64,000 nt of DNA, from positions 124,001 to 188,000 of the forward strand of contig JAEUHK010000126.1 in the NCBI GenBank assembly GCA_016795465.1, read 5' to 3'. The DNA is from Verrucomicrobiaceae bacterium. Its GTDB lineage: Bacteria > Verrucomicrobiota > Verrucomicrobiia > Verrucomicrobiales > Verrucomicrobiaceae. The position numbers were made by a program, and so were the translations under genes. Shown piece after piece: positions 45,401 to 53,697 of the stretch (the stretch's first letter is position 1; every line of letters starts with the position of its first letter). The notes beneath the pieces are model-generated. The model searched no databases and had not been told where the DNA came from. It was given only the letters and a program-made list of their open reading frames with translations.

Positions 45401-46036
45401 TTAAAAAAGGCTTTCCGGCACGGTGATGACGTCATCCTCGCGCACGACGAAGACCTGCGTGCTGTCACCGCTGACCATGCTTTGCACATCGACGCGGATG
45501 GTTTCGGGCCGGCCATTGATGTTCCGCTTCACGGTGACTTTCTTGAGGTTGGCGATGCGTGTGGGACCGCCGGCCATGCCGAGCACTTGCAGGATCGAGA
45601 GCTGCTTCTCCGCCGGCAGGTCGTGTGATCCGGGCCGCATCACCTGGCCGAGCACGGTCACCCGCTGCACGGTGAATTGGGATACAAACAGGTTCACCTC
45701 GGGATTCACCAGGTAGTCCTTTTGATAGGCCGCTTGCACCGCGTGTGCTGCCGCCTGCTGGCTCAGGCCGGCGATGCGGATCTGACCAATGAGCGGGCAT
45801 TGCAGCGTGCCATCCTTCCGTACACGGCCGCTCACCGCGAGCTCCGGTTCATTGAAGACGCTCATCTGCACCATGTCGCCCTCGCGGATCGAGTAGTCAG
45901 GATCCACCACTGGCAATGCGGCGGGCGGTTGGGCAGGGGCAAAGGGCTGTGCCTTGGCAGGATCGACACGCTGCTGGGCGTGGATAGCGAATGGCAGCAG
46001 GAGCACAAAGACGACGAGTCGGATCATGGTTTGCAT
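45401..46036 (-). CDS. Wza-type polysaccharide export protein (short form)
   Basis: This 211-residue protein has a signal peptide (IRLVVFVLLLPFAIHA). The Poly_export region begins DYSIREGDMVQMSVFNEPEL and GRVRKDGTLQCPLIGQIRIA. A single SLBB-like domain follows (FTVQRVTVLGQVMRPGSHDL, ILQVLGMAGG) with VREDDVITVPESLF at the end. It has no lipobox and lacks the C-terminal membrane helix region of full Wza. It pairs with the BY-kinase 21 bases downstream. ATG at 46027 (MIRL) is an equal alternative start. Confidence 0.87.
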   Translation of the reverse strand: MQTMIRLVVFVLLLPFAIHAQQRVDPAKAQPFAPAQPPAALPVVDPDYSIREGDMVQMSVFNEPELAVSGRVRKDGTLQCPLIGQIRIAGLSQQAAAHAVQAAYQKDYLVNPEVNLFVSQFTVQRVTVLGQVMRPGSHDLPAEKQLSILQVLGMAGGPTRIANLKKVTVKRNINGRPETIRVDVQSMVSGDSTQVFVVREDDVITVPESLF

Positions 46037-46059
46037 GGCGGGAGGTTTGGGGGGAGTCT

Positions 46060-47328
46060 TTACCAGGATGTCGTGAGGCCGAGGCCGAGCAGGTCGCGGT
46101 CAAAGCTGCGTGCCGCGGTGCCGCTGGAGGAGTTCGTGGTATGCTGGTAAAACAGCTCCAGCGAGAGATGGCGGTGCAGCGTGTATTTCACCCACGGACG
46201 CACAAACATCAGGCTGTCCTGGCGGTCGCTCAGCACGCCCGCTGAATACGAGCGGTAGTCCGCGTGCTCATAGCCGAAGTCCGCTCCCACGTTCAGCTTG
46301 GTGCCCAGTTGCTGCTGCAGCGTGGTGACAAAGCCGTTCGACTGGAAGTATTGCCCGCCGAGTGACGGGGAGTTTTGCGAGCGTGAATACGCGTTGAAGG
46401 TCATCGAGGTCTTCGGGCCGATCTCGTAGCGCAGGCCGAGCGAGCCCAGCGGCAGGATGCTGTCCTGTCCTTGGGCGGAATGGAAGAACTGCACGCCAAA
46501 CGAGCCGTTCACGAAGAGCTTTTGAAAGGCCTCCCACTCCACGCGGGCCAGCACATCCTGCCCCGTGTGCCTGCCGGAGCCTTCCACGTCTTGCAGCATC
46601 TGGTTGACCTGAAGTCCGAGGCGTAGCTGCGGGCTGAACGCATAGTCCGCGAAGACGCCGACACGATACGTTGTCGAGGAAAGCAGCGCGTCGTAGTCCG
46701 TGCGCTCCATCGCCGTGCTCAGGCCGAGGCGGATCTTGTCGGTGGCATCATAGGTCACCTCCAGCTTGGGAGAGTATTGGAGGCGCTGCGCCTGCCCGCC
46801 CACATCCACATCACCACCAGTTACCTGCGTCACACGTCCGAGGAAGGAGATCGTGGTCTTCTTCAGGCGGTACACGAGCGAGGTGTTGAGGAAATGATTG
46901 AGCGAGTTTTGCGATTGGAAGCGCTCAAAGCGGTTCACCTGGAGGTTGTAGTCCAGCAGCACCTGAAACTGCGACTCCGATTCGCCGAGGCTGTATTGAA
47001 AGCCCGGTGAGAAGCTCCACATCGTGTCATCCTGCTCGCCTGTTTGGGCCAGGAAGAGGTTGCTGTCATAGCGCACGGCACCGGTGGCAAACAGACGCAG
47101 CTTGGAGTTCTTCTGGCGTGAGGCCTGATACAGCAGCGATTCCTCGAGGAAGGCATATTCCTCCAGCTCGGGGCTCAGCACCGGCTCGCCGGAGGCTGGC
47201 TGCGCGAGACTGGAGGGCACGCCGGCTGCTTCATCGCGAGCGGCGTTGGAGGTGCGTGAATCCGCGCCATGCAGACAAGGCATGAGCAGCACGCATGACA
47301 GGACGTGAAGGAATGAAGAGGTGCGCAT
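46060..47328 (-). CDS. Outer-membrane beta-barrel protein of the exopolysaccharide locus
   Basis: This 422-residue protein has a signal peptide (MRTSSFLHVLSCVLLMPCLH) and a short Ala/Glu/Ser-rich linker. Amphipathic beta strands then run through to the C-terminus, with typical aromatic girdle stretches (LRLFATGAVRYDSNLFLAQ, YRVGVFADYAFSPQLRLGLQ, LSLELFYQHTTN), ending GLGLTTSW. This resembles the putative beta-barrel porin family (BBP2-like) often seen with exosortase-linked polysaccharide clusters. It probably forms or assists the outer-membrane exit for polymer. It lies between the FecR-domain gene (15-base gap) and the Wza-like gene (23-base gap). Confidence 0.8.
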   Translation of the reverse strand: MRTSSFLHVLSCVLLMPCLHGADSRTSNAARDEAAGVPSSLAQPASGEPVLSPELEEYAFLEESLLYQASRQKNSKLRLFATGAVRYDSNLFLAQTGEQDDTMWSFSPGFQYSLGESESQFQVLLDYNLQVNRFERFQSQNSLNHFLNTSLVYRLKKTTISFLGRVTQVTGGDVDVGGQAQRLQYSPKLEVTYDATDKIRLGLSTAMERTDYDALLSSTTYRVGVFADYAFSPQLRLGLQVNQMLQDVEGSGRHTGQDVLARVEWEAFQKLFVNGSFGVQFFHSAQGQDSILPLGSLGLRYEIGPKTSMTFNAYSRSQNSPSLGGQYFQSNGFVTTLQQQLGTKLNVGADFGYEHADYRSYSAGVLSDRQDSLMFVRPWVKYTLHRHLSLELFYQHTTNSSSGTAARSFDRDLLGLGLTTSW

Positions 47329-47343
47329 GACGATGGGCGTGGG

Positions 47344-48243
47344 TTACGGCGTGGCAGGAGAGACGACGGGCCGGTCGGGCTTCGGAGTCGAGACATCGGG
47401 ATTGTTCGGCTGCGTGGGCGTCGTGCCGCCGCCACCGGTGCCGCTTCCGCCGCCGTTCGTGGGTGCGGTGCTGTCACCCGAGTTGTCGAGGATCTTGTTG
47501 GACTCGCTCAACAGATCGGCAGGTGCTTTCTGTGGAGTCGATGGCTGCCCATCACTGCCGATGACCGTGTAGGTGCCGGTGAGCGTGTTTACCACCTTCG
47601 CCTCGACGCGGCCTTCCGCACCGCGGGTGAGCCAGATGACCGAGCCTTCCGGCACTTGAATCTGGCCGCCGGTGCCGTTCGCCGTCGTGGCACCACCACC
47701 GATGCTCACGTCCGTGGAGCCTTCACCCACGGCCACGGAGGTGCGGTCTGCCTCGCAATTCACCGTCCATGATCCGCGGCTGCCTTCGACACTGCCCACA
47801 TCCGTGCTCACAGACACATTCACACCGCCGGAAAGGTCGCTGCTCGGTTCAATGGTAAACATCGCCTGCCCGACGAGGATCGAGTAGCGCACGTTCGCAC
47901 TGCCGCCGGGGTTCATGTCGGTGCCATCAAAGCGCACCTTGGACGACATGAAGACCACCACGCTCACGCGAGGCGCCGGACGCAGCAGCACGCCGGAGCC
48001 TGAGCTGCATGAAATCACCGAGCCCGCTCGCACGGTGTCGCCTTGGGCGAGCGGTGTCTCGCGTCCACCGGGTGTGGAGACGGTGGCGCTGCCCTTGATG
48101 GCCGCCACGCGGGCGGTCACGGCCACGGCATGGGCTTGAGATGCCAGGCAGGCCACGAAGAGGCTGATCAGCACGGCAATGAGAAGCCGCGGCGGGCTTG
48201 TCAGAGGTGACGGGTAGAAGGTGAGGACTTGGGGCGTGTTCAT
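47344..48243 (-). CDS. Exported FecR-domain protein
   Basis: This is 299 residues from the ATG at 48243 (MNTPQVLTFY). A hydrophobic export segment (about 21-39, LIAVLISLFVACLASQAHA) is followed by a FecR-like domain: VAAIKGSATVSTPGG, LAQGDTVRAGSVISC, and later SVEGSRGSWTVNCEAD with VPEGSVIWLTRG. The last 60 residues are Gly/Thr/Pro-rich and disordered. FecR domains with a signal peptide are common at the head of exopolysaccharide/PEP-CTERM operons, not only in iron sensing. It is first in the unit with the barrel, Wza and BY-kinase genes, and a triple TTAAGCC half-site element lies upstream. Confidence 0.82.
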   Translation of the reverse strand: MNTPQVLTFYPSPLTSPPRLLIAVLISLFVACLASQAHAVAVTARVAAIKGSATVSTPGGRETPLAQGDTVRAGSVISCSSGSGVLLRPAPRVSVVVFMSSKVRFDGTDMNPGGSANVRYSILVGQAMFTIEPSSDLSGGVNVSVSTDVGSVEGSRGSWTVNCEADRTSVAVGEGSTDVSIGGGATTANGTGGQIQVPEGSVIWLTRGAEGRVEAKVVNTLTGTYTVIGSDGQPSTPQKAPADLLSESNKILDNSGDSTAPTNGGGSGTGGGGTTPTQPNNPDVSTPKPDRPVVSPATP

Positions 48244-48288
48244 CGCCCGGAAAGCTACCACCCTCGCTGTCCGCCGGAACACATCGCG

Positions 48289-48318
48289 GGCTTAATTGCC
48301 TTTAAGCCATCGCTTAAA
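48289..48318. promoter_or_regulatory. Triple TTAAGCC/GGCTTAA half-site element upstream of the EPS operon
   Basis: GGCTTAA (48289-48295), TTAAGCC (48302-48308) and GCTTAAA (48312-48318) make two overlapping perfect dyads: GGCTTAA-N6-TTAAGCC and TTTAAGC-CATC-GCTTAAA. The second lies 58 bases upstream of the FecR-domain ATG at 48243. Related dyads occur at 3583 and 41911. It is a probable operator. Confidence 0.55.
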
Positions 48319-48423
48319 CACGCTCGAAGACGCTGGAAGCCCTGATTTTGCTAGGGAAAGCGGTCCTTGATGATGGTGCAGATCATCATTTGGAAGGTTG
48401 ACAGAGGTCATGCCGCGTTGCCT

Positions 48424-49308
48424 TCATGCGAAAGCATCACGCGGTTGAGAGCCAGCGCTGCGGCTGGAAGCATCCGCCGCTAAGGCTTTGCTTACGCGGG
48501 CCCGGCGGAGCCTCAGCAAACGGTCGTGAAACCAGGCTTTCAAACGAGCTCGATGCATGCTGGCCGCCTCATCGTGCTGTCGGGTGGCCCGCCACCATGC
48601 CTTCACGCTGTTCTTCACGCCGAGCCATGCCACCTTCAGGCCGTTGGTGCGGGCGAATTGGAAGACGATGCTCGCGAATTCATAGTCGCGATTGTGCCCG
48701 CTGCGTTTGTAGCGGAAGGGCAGGGCAAGGCGGCGGCAGACGTGGCCGCTCTTCAGCAGCGAGATGGCCCACGCGTAGTCCTCGGATGTCGGGAGCGATT
48801 CATCGAAGGCCTCACGCGTCCAGAAATGACGGCGGATCATGCCCATGCTGTTGCTGTAGATGGAGCCAAACTTGAGGCCTTTGGCCATCAGCTCCTGCCA
48901 GGTGACCGCATCGCTGTAAAACGCATCCGCGTCCCACTTCAGGCTCACGCACGCGGTGAGTGGATCACGCATCGCCTCGACCATGCGGGCCAGCGTGGTG
49001 GCATCTTCGAGCACCGTGTGCGAGCTCAGGATGAGCACCAGATCCGTGTCGAGATGCTTGAGGCCAAAGTTCAGCACCTTCGAGTGCTCGTAAGCATGCG
49101 GCCAGCGCACCACCGTGCCTCCTGCGGCCTCGATGAGCTGGCGTGAGAGATCCTGGCTCCGCGAATCCACGCCGAGAATCGCATCCGGCCATAGTGTTTG
49201 CCGACGCAGCGCGGCGAGCACCTCCGGCAGCGTTTCGCCTGAATTGGAAAAGCGGATCAAAACACCCACGGAAGGCCGGTGAGTGGCTGGAAGGGCGGCG
49301 GCGGTCAT
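48424..49308 (-). CDS. Family 2 glycosyltransferase
   Basis: This is 294 residues from the ATG at 49308, whose ATGA overlaps the exosortase stop. A start at 49326 adds six residues. The GT-A Rossmann region reads SVGVLIRFSNSGETLPEVLA, LRRQTLWPDAILGVDS and LNFGLKHLDTDLVLILSSHT. The usual DxD is replaced by SSHT, as in some rhamnosyltransferase-like GT2 enzymes. Later motifs are FGSIYSNSMGMIRRHFW and LPTSEDYAWAISLLKSG. The C-terminus is a basic helical tail suggesting membrane association. It probably adds a sugar to the exopolysaccharide repeat unit. It is last in the unit from 51529. Confidence 0.87.
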   Translation of the reverse strand: MTAAALPATHRPSVGVLIRFSNSGETLPEVLAALRRQTLWPDAILGVDSRSQDLSRQLIEAAGGTVVRWPHAYEHSKVLNFGLKHLDTDLVLILSSHTVLEDATTLARMVEAMRDPLTACVSLKWDADAFYSDAVTWQELMAKGLKFGSIYSNSMGMIRRHFWTREAFDESLPTSEDYAWAISLLKSGHVCRRLALPFRYKRSGHNRDYEFASIVFQFARTNGLKVAWLGVKNSVKAWWRATRQHDEAASMHRARLKAWFHDRLLRLRRARVSKALAADASSRSAGSQPRDAFA

Positions 49309-50693
49309 GTGGTCGGATTCTGGCATTGCTCGTGAAACTGCTTCGCCAGCACCTCGCAGGCATCGCTGAAGGCTTGTGGCTCTTGTTTGTCCTTAAGGCA
49401 CACAAAGATCAAATGCACGCCGGGTGGCGACCACGGCCTGAAGGTGCTCTTCACATAGCCGGAGTAGTCGCTGATGAGGTTTCCATCCTGGAGGAAGAAC
49501 TCGCGGAACCAGTGCTTGCCCTCCGTGAAGACCGTCGGGCACTCCGCCACCGGCTCCACGTCAATGCCGCGATACTTCAGGCACACCCGCACCGTGTGAT
49601 GACGGTCACGCGTGGCCGCCGTGTAGCAGGCCAGGCCGATGTCATCCGGTTGTCCGGCCAGGCGGATCTCAAAACCATTCGGCGGCATCGGCCGTGATTC
49701 CACCGTGGCCGGTGGCAGCCAGTTCTCTTGTCCCAGCGAGAGCAGCGTGGACGCCAGAAACGGCATCGGCAGGCAGGCGAAGAAAGCGATGCCCGCCTCG
49801 CGAATCTCCCGCGGGGTGAACGCAGGCGCTTCATCACGTTGCGGCGCATCCGCGTTGTATCGCTGGATCACCAGCCCCAGCAGCGCCACGCCCCAGGACC
49901 AGGGTTGCATCGCCACCAGCGCATGCGTGCAGGAGGCGATCAGCAGACGATCCAGCGTGATCTGGCCGAGCAGCGGGCACAGCAGCAGCCATGGCAGCCA
50001 GAAGGATTCCACGCTCACCATCGCGATGGCTAGTCCGCCAGCCATCCACGCAAAAGTGAGCCAGCGGCGTCTCTGCGCATGATCAAAGCGCACGCGGCTG
50101 GTGGAAAGACACAGCACGGAGGCCAGCGAGACCAGCGTGGCATTCGGCGTGCCGCTCATGGGCGCCAGCAGCGCGATCACGGCCGCCGCCTGCAGCGTCT
50201 CCATGAGACGGGCGGAAAGAGGCCGTTCATCGCGCGGCGTGATCAACGCCACAAAAGGCACCAGCCAGACAAAGCCGATGAAGTAGTGTGTTTGCGGGCT
50301 TTCCACGCCCGGATAGGCCAGCTCGCGGTAGCCGATGAGCGTGAGCACACGCAGCACATTCGCGATCAGCGCCGCCGGAATCATTGCCAGCACCCGCAGC
50401 CAGAAAAGGTGCAGGCGCAGCTCGTTCCGATTCACCCACACCGCCAGCGCCACGAGCACCAGCAGCAGATTGATGCCCGCGCAGTCCCGCGTCCACGGCA
50501 CATGCAGCCGGCCCACGGCCATCACCTCGCCCCGGTCGAGGGCGTCGATGCCGAGGAGCCTCAAAGTGCTCATCACCACCGGACGCGAAAAATCGACCAG
50601 CAGGTCCCGCGACTGCGTGAAGTGCACCGTCACCGCGATAAAAATCGCGGCGAGGGCCGTTCGCAGGTTCGCAGGGCTGCTGATCGACTTCAT
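49305..50693 (-). CDS. Second exosortase/archaeosortase-family protein with C-terminal soluble domain
   Basis: This is a 462-residue membrane protein. The triad is intact: Cys71 in WTRDCAGINLLLVLVALAVW, Arg115 in IANVLRVLTLIGYRE and His136 in SPQTHYFIGFVWLV. Further helices run to about 320. A soluble domain of about 130 residues ends the protein (GLACYTAATRDRHHTVRVCL, then FRPWSPPGVHLIFVCL), which may be a diverged EpsI-like unit. It is not closely similar to the exosortase at 39550. Its gene starts 14 bases after a PEP-CTERM-like protein gene, so that protein is probably its dedicated substrate. Its stop overlaps the GT2 start. Confidence 0.87.
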   Translation of the reverse strand: MKSISSPANLRTALAAIFIAVTVHFTQSRDLLVDFSRPVVMSTLRLLGIDALDRGEVMAVGRLHVPWTRDCAGINLLLVLVALAVWVNRNELRLHLFWLRVLAMIPAALIANVLRVLTLIGYRELAYPGVESPQTHYFIGFVWLVPFVALITPRDERPLSARLMETLQAAAVIALLAPMSGTPNATLVSLASVLCLSTSRVRFDHAQRRRWLTFAWMAGGLAIAMVSVESFWLPWLLLCPLLGQITLDRLLIASCTHALVAMQPWSWGVALLGLVIQRYNADAPQRDEAPAFTPREIREAGIAFFACLPMPFLASTLLSLGQENWLPPATVESRPMPPNGFEIRLAGQPDDIGLACYTAATRDRHHTVRVCLKYRGIDVEPVAECPTVFTEGKHWFREFFLQDGNLISDYSGYVKSTFRPWSPPGVHLIFVCLKDKQEPQAFSDACEVLAKQFHEQCQNPTT

Positions 50694-50707
50694 GACGTGC
50701 GTTCAGA

Positions 50708-51529
50708 TCAGGCGGCGTTCTTGCCGCGAGGGCGGCGGAGCACGAAGACGGCGGCGAAGGCCGAGAGCAGTGTCCAAGGCGGCACCGGAGCACCCGGCAC
50801 CGCAGCCACCGAGGTCTCGTTCAGCACCCAGCGGGTGCCTTCGAGGCTCTTCTCATCCACCTTCGTGGTCGTTTTGCCATCCACAATCACCACCGGCACG
50901 CCAGGCAGCTTGCCATCGGTCAGCGGGTCCCAGGCTTCCACGCGGGTCGTGTAGTTGTCAGACTCAAAGCCGGAGGAGGCGTCATTGGTCATCACGATGC
51001 GGTCCCACGCCGTCTTCTCGTCGCCGAAGAAGTTGATGAAGCCGTAGGGCTCGCCGCTGTTCAGCTTGCGGTTCATCGGATTGCCGTCGTATTCCGAGGG
51101 CAGCGGGTCCATCAGGCTCGCCGTGGTAAAGCGGCCGATCAGCGTGTCGCCGTTGTAGAATTCGAGCACGTTGTGCGGGTCACCGGCGGACCACCACATG
51201 CCGAAGTAGGAGGAGGGCGTCTCCAGCTTCAGCGTGCTCGCCAGCACGCCGGAGCCCGCGCCTTGCAGCGAGTAGCGGCTGCCGTTGGGATTCTTCGCAT
51301 CGGGTGCGCCGCCATACACGTCTGTCTTCGAGATGTAGAGCTTGTCGAACTTGCCGACGCCCTCCCATTCGACGCTGGAGATCTTTCCCGTCTTGAGGTT
51401 GTTGAAGTCGAAGACCTGCGTGTCCTTCAGCGACGAGGTGTAGGCATTCGGATCTTCGGCGTAGGTGATGATGACGCCGGCATTCGCGGAGAGCGTGCCG
51501 GCGAGGAGGAGGAGAAGAATGGGTTTCAT
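50708..51529 (-). CDS. Exported protein with variant PEP-CTERM-like tail
   Basis: This is 273 residues from the ATG at 51529 (MKPILLLLLAGTLSANAGVI). The open frame extends far beyond, over the opposite-strand ligase gene, but only this start gives a signal peptide. The body is a beta-rich domain (LSANAGVIITYAEDPNAYTS, VFDFNNLKTGKISSVEWEGV, YFGMWWSAGDPHNVLEFYNG) resembling the Npun_F0296-like/PEP-CTERM exported family. The tail reads AAVPGAPVPPWTLLSAFAAV then a hydrophobic residue run and RRPRGKN. This is the exosortase-signal layout with VPGAP in place of VPEP. It is followed directly by the exosortase at 49305. Confidence 0.8.
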   Translation of the reverse strand: MKPILLLLLAGTLSANAGVIITYAEDPNAYTSSLKDTQVFDFNNLKTGKISSVEWEGVGKFDKLYISKTDVYGGAPDAKNPNGSRYSLQGAGSGVLASTLKLETPSSYFGMWWSAGDPHNVLEFYNGDTLIGRFTTASLMDPLPSEYDGNPMNRKLNSGEPYGFINFFGDEKTAWDRIVMTNDASSGFESDNYTTRVEAWDPLTDGKLPGVPVVIVDGKTTTKVDEKSLEGTRWVLNETSVAAVPGAPVPPWTLLSAFAAVFVLRRPRGKNAA

Positions 51530-51604
51530 AGGGGCCTCATGGTGCTCCTGGCTTCGTGTAGCGGCCAGACCCGCACTTGAGGGTGATGAGCATGGTGTTC
51601 TCGC

Positions 51605-53008
51605 GTGCATGTTCCCCTCGTGAAAGACCTCATCAAACTGCTCGTGGCATTCGTGCTCTACGGCGGCCTCGCGCCGCTGCTGGGCATCGCCCTGTCCACG
51701 CGGCGGAAATGGCAGCGCGTGCTCTTCGGCTTCATGATGGCCATGCCCTCGCTCCAGCCGGGGCGCATCACCTTCATGCTCGGCAGCATCGACACCTACC
51801 GCGGCCATGCGAAGGGCTATGAAGTCTCCTTCGTCGAGGTCTTCGCGCTCGCTTTGATCATCGCCGTGCTGAAGGGCCCACGCGAGCCCTCCATGCCGCG
51901 ACGGCCCAGGCTGCCACGTGGCACCTTCATCTACCTCACCTTCTGCCTCATCGGCCTCCTCTCCATCGTCAATGCCTGGGAGCCGACATATGTACTCATG
52001 GCCTTCACCCGCTTCGTGAAGGCCACGCTGATCTTCGTCGCCGCCGCCTTGTATCTGCGCGATGACAAAGACATGCGTGCCGCCATCGCCGGGCTCGCCA
52101 TCAGCATGGTCGTGCAGGCGTGGATCTGTTTGAAGATGCGCTACCTGGAGGGCTACTTCCAAATCAAAGGCTGGTTCGAGCATCAGAACCCCATGTCCAT
52201 GTGGGCCTACATGAGCGCCTGCGTCGTCTTCGCCGCAGCGATGCACAAGGAAGTCAAAGGCAAGCTCCTGTGGCTCTGCCTCGCCGCCTTTGCCGCCGCG
52301 GCCTTGTGTGTGCTGCTCTCCGTCTCACGTGCCGCTCTCGCCGCCTATGCCTTTGGCGCGGGCCTGATCCTCATGATGGCCTGGATTCGCGGCCCCGGCC
52401 TGCGCACCACCTTTGTCTCGATGCTCGGTGCGCTCGGTGCCGTCATGGTGCTGCTCTTCGCCATGGACTCCATCAACTCACGCCTCAAGGAGGTGAAGGA
52501 GAGCAAGGAAAAGTATGCCGAGGACCTGCGTCCCGTGCTCAACCGACAGTGCAAGGCCATGCTCAACGATTACCCGCTGCTCGGCATCGGCTGGAACAAC
52601 TACGGCATCGCCAACAGCCGGCCGCGCGGCTTCAAATACAGCGAGATCCTCGAAGAATGGGACCGCGAGCGCGGCTTCGCCATCATCGACGAGAACTACT
52701 GGACCAATCCGCTCACCGAAAGCCTCTACTGGCTGCTGCTCGCCGAGAACGGCTGGCTCGGCTGGGGCTTCTTCCTGCTCTTCGAAGGCATGACCTTATG
52801 GTGCGGCTTCCAGGCCGTGCGCCACGGCGGCAAATCCCTCCTCGGCTACGCCTCCTTCGGCATCCTCGTCGCCCTCCTCATCTGCTACCCCCACGGCATG
52901 GTCGAGCGCATCCTCACGCAAACCAAGAACCTCGCGCACTGGTTGATGCTCGCCGGCATGCTCGCCGGGATGGAGATGAATCGAAGAGCGATGAGGGGGA
53001 AGGGATGA
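51605..53008 (+). CDS. O-antigen ligase/Wzy-type membrane protein
   Basis: This 467-residue protein has about ten to twelve membrane helices. The Wzy_C/O-antigen ligase region is marked by a polar loop after LFAMDSINSRLKEVKESKEK and the stretch CKAMLNDYPLLGIGWNNYGI (about 318-337), typical of the large periplasmic loop. It probably polymerises or ligates exopolysaccharide repeats. It diverges from the PEP-CTERM-like/exosortase unit with a 75-base spacer, a layout common in exosortase-linked polysaccharide loci. The TGA at 53006-53008 is itself part of a heptanucleotide repeat (GATGAGA) that starts at the gene's end. Confidence 0.85.
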   Translation: MHVPLVKDLIKLLVAFVLYGGLAPLLGIALSTRRKWQRVLFGFMMAMPSLQPGRITFMLGSIDTYRGHAKGYEVSFVEVFALALIIAVLKGPREPSMPRRPRLPRGTFIYLTFCLIGLLSIVNAWEPTYVLMAFTRFVKATLIFVAAALYLRDDKDMRAAIAGLAISMVVQAWICLKMRYLEGYFQIKGWFEHQNPMSMWAYMSACVVFAAAMHKEVKGKLLWLCLAAFAAAALCVLLSVSRAALAAYAFGAGLILMMAWIRGPGLRTTFVSMLGALGAVMVLLFAMDSINSRLKEVKESKEKYAEDLRPVLNRQCKAMLNDYPLLGIGWNNYGIANSRPRGFKYSEILEEWDRERGFAIIDENYWTNPLTESLYWLLLAENGWLGWGFFLLFEGMTLWCGFQAVRHGGKSLLGYASFGILVALLICYPHGMVERILTQTKNLAHWLMLAGMLAGMEMNRRAMRGKG

Positions 53009-53051
53009 GGGATGAGAGATGAGAGATGAGAGATGAGAGATGAGAGATGAA
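53003..53051. repeat. GATGAGA heptanucleotide tandem repeat
   Basis: About seven copies of a seven-base unit (GATGAGA with GATGAGG variants) begin inside the last codons of the ligase gene and include its stop codon. Confidence 0.85.
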
Positions 53052-53120
53052 GGGAGCGCGGACACTCCTGTCCGCCGTTCTTGGTTCTTCGTTCGTTGTC
53101 CAAGTTTCCGCGTGCCGAAT

Positions 53121-53170
53121 TGACGAATGACGAATGACGAATGACGAATGACGAATGACGAATGACGAAT
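53121..53170. repeat. TGACGAA heptanucleotide tandem repeat
   Basis: Seven exact TGACGAA copies are followed by a partial one. The same heptad recurs in degenerate form at 60200-60236. Confidence 0.9.
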
Positions 53171-53177
53171 GACGGAG

Positions 53178-53197
53178 GGCGGGATTGCATTCCCGCC
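53178..53197. repeat. Small palindromic element
   Basis: GGCGGGA, six-base loop, TCCCGCC. Two similar elements with TC loops follow at 53282-53295 (CGGGCT/AGCCCG) and 53315-53328 (CCGCCT/AGGCGG). They look like dispersed REP-type palindromes. Confidence 0.6.
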
Positions 53198-53697
53198 GAC
53201 AATCCGCGAGCGAAGGCAGCGCGGACATTCGCTTCGCGGCTTCGGAGCCTGTCCGCTGTTCTTGGTTCTTCGTTCGTAGTTCGGGCTTCAGCCCGCGCCT
53301 TGAGTTTTGTAGTCCCGCCTTCAGGCGGTCTGGAAAGGAGCGCGGACATTCGCTTCGCGGCTTCGCAGCTTGTCCGCTGTTCTTGATTCTTTGTTCGTTG
53401 TTCACGCTTCCGCGTGCCACCCGCCGTCCCACGCCGCGCCAGCACAGTAGCCCTCTCGCTCCGCGAGAGGAGCCATGGACGTCCTTTACACCACGCGTTC
53501 TCCGCCTCCTCCCAGCCGCGCCTCGTCCGCATCAGCGACACCCCACCCCCAGGAGCCGGACTTGCCAAGTCCGGTCGATGCCTCCCTCACGGCCCTTGGC
53601 AAGTGCCTCTCCTTGTCTTCCAGTCTCCAAGTCTGCCCCCCAACCGACCTCGGAAAGGCCAAATCCGACCCGGAAACGGCCTCACCGACCACCCTCG

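Larger units (their letters stand above)
53053..53403. repeat. Three copies of a hairpin-bearing repeat of about 60 bp
   Basis: Copies start near 53055, 53219 and 53340. Each has GCGCGGACA, a spacer, TGTCCGC, then GTTCTTG and related TTC-rich text. In the first copy GCGGACA-CTCC-TGTCCGC is a perfect stem-loop. In the other two the same arms enclose TTCGCTTCGCGGCTTCG-type text. Confidence 0.7.

Noticed and set aside
48319-48423. tRNA or small RNA in the spacer before the FecR-domain operon
   Set aside because: No cloverleaf, promoter plus terminator pair or other RNA signature could be found by eye.
51530-52246. N-terminal extension of the 50708 frame to 512 residues
   Set aside because: The extension is antisense to the O-antigen ligase gene and reads as His/Glu/Gly-rich shadow. 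A proper signal peptide begins at 51529.
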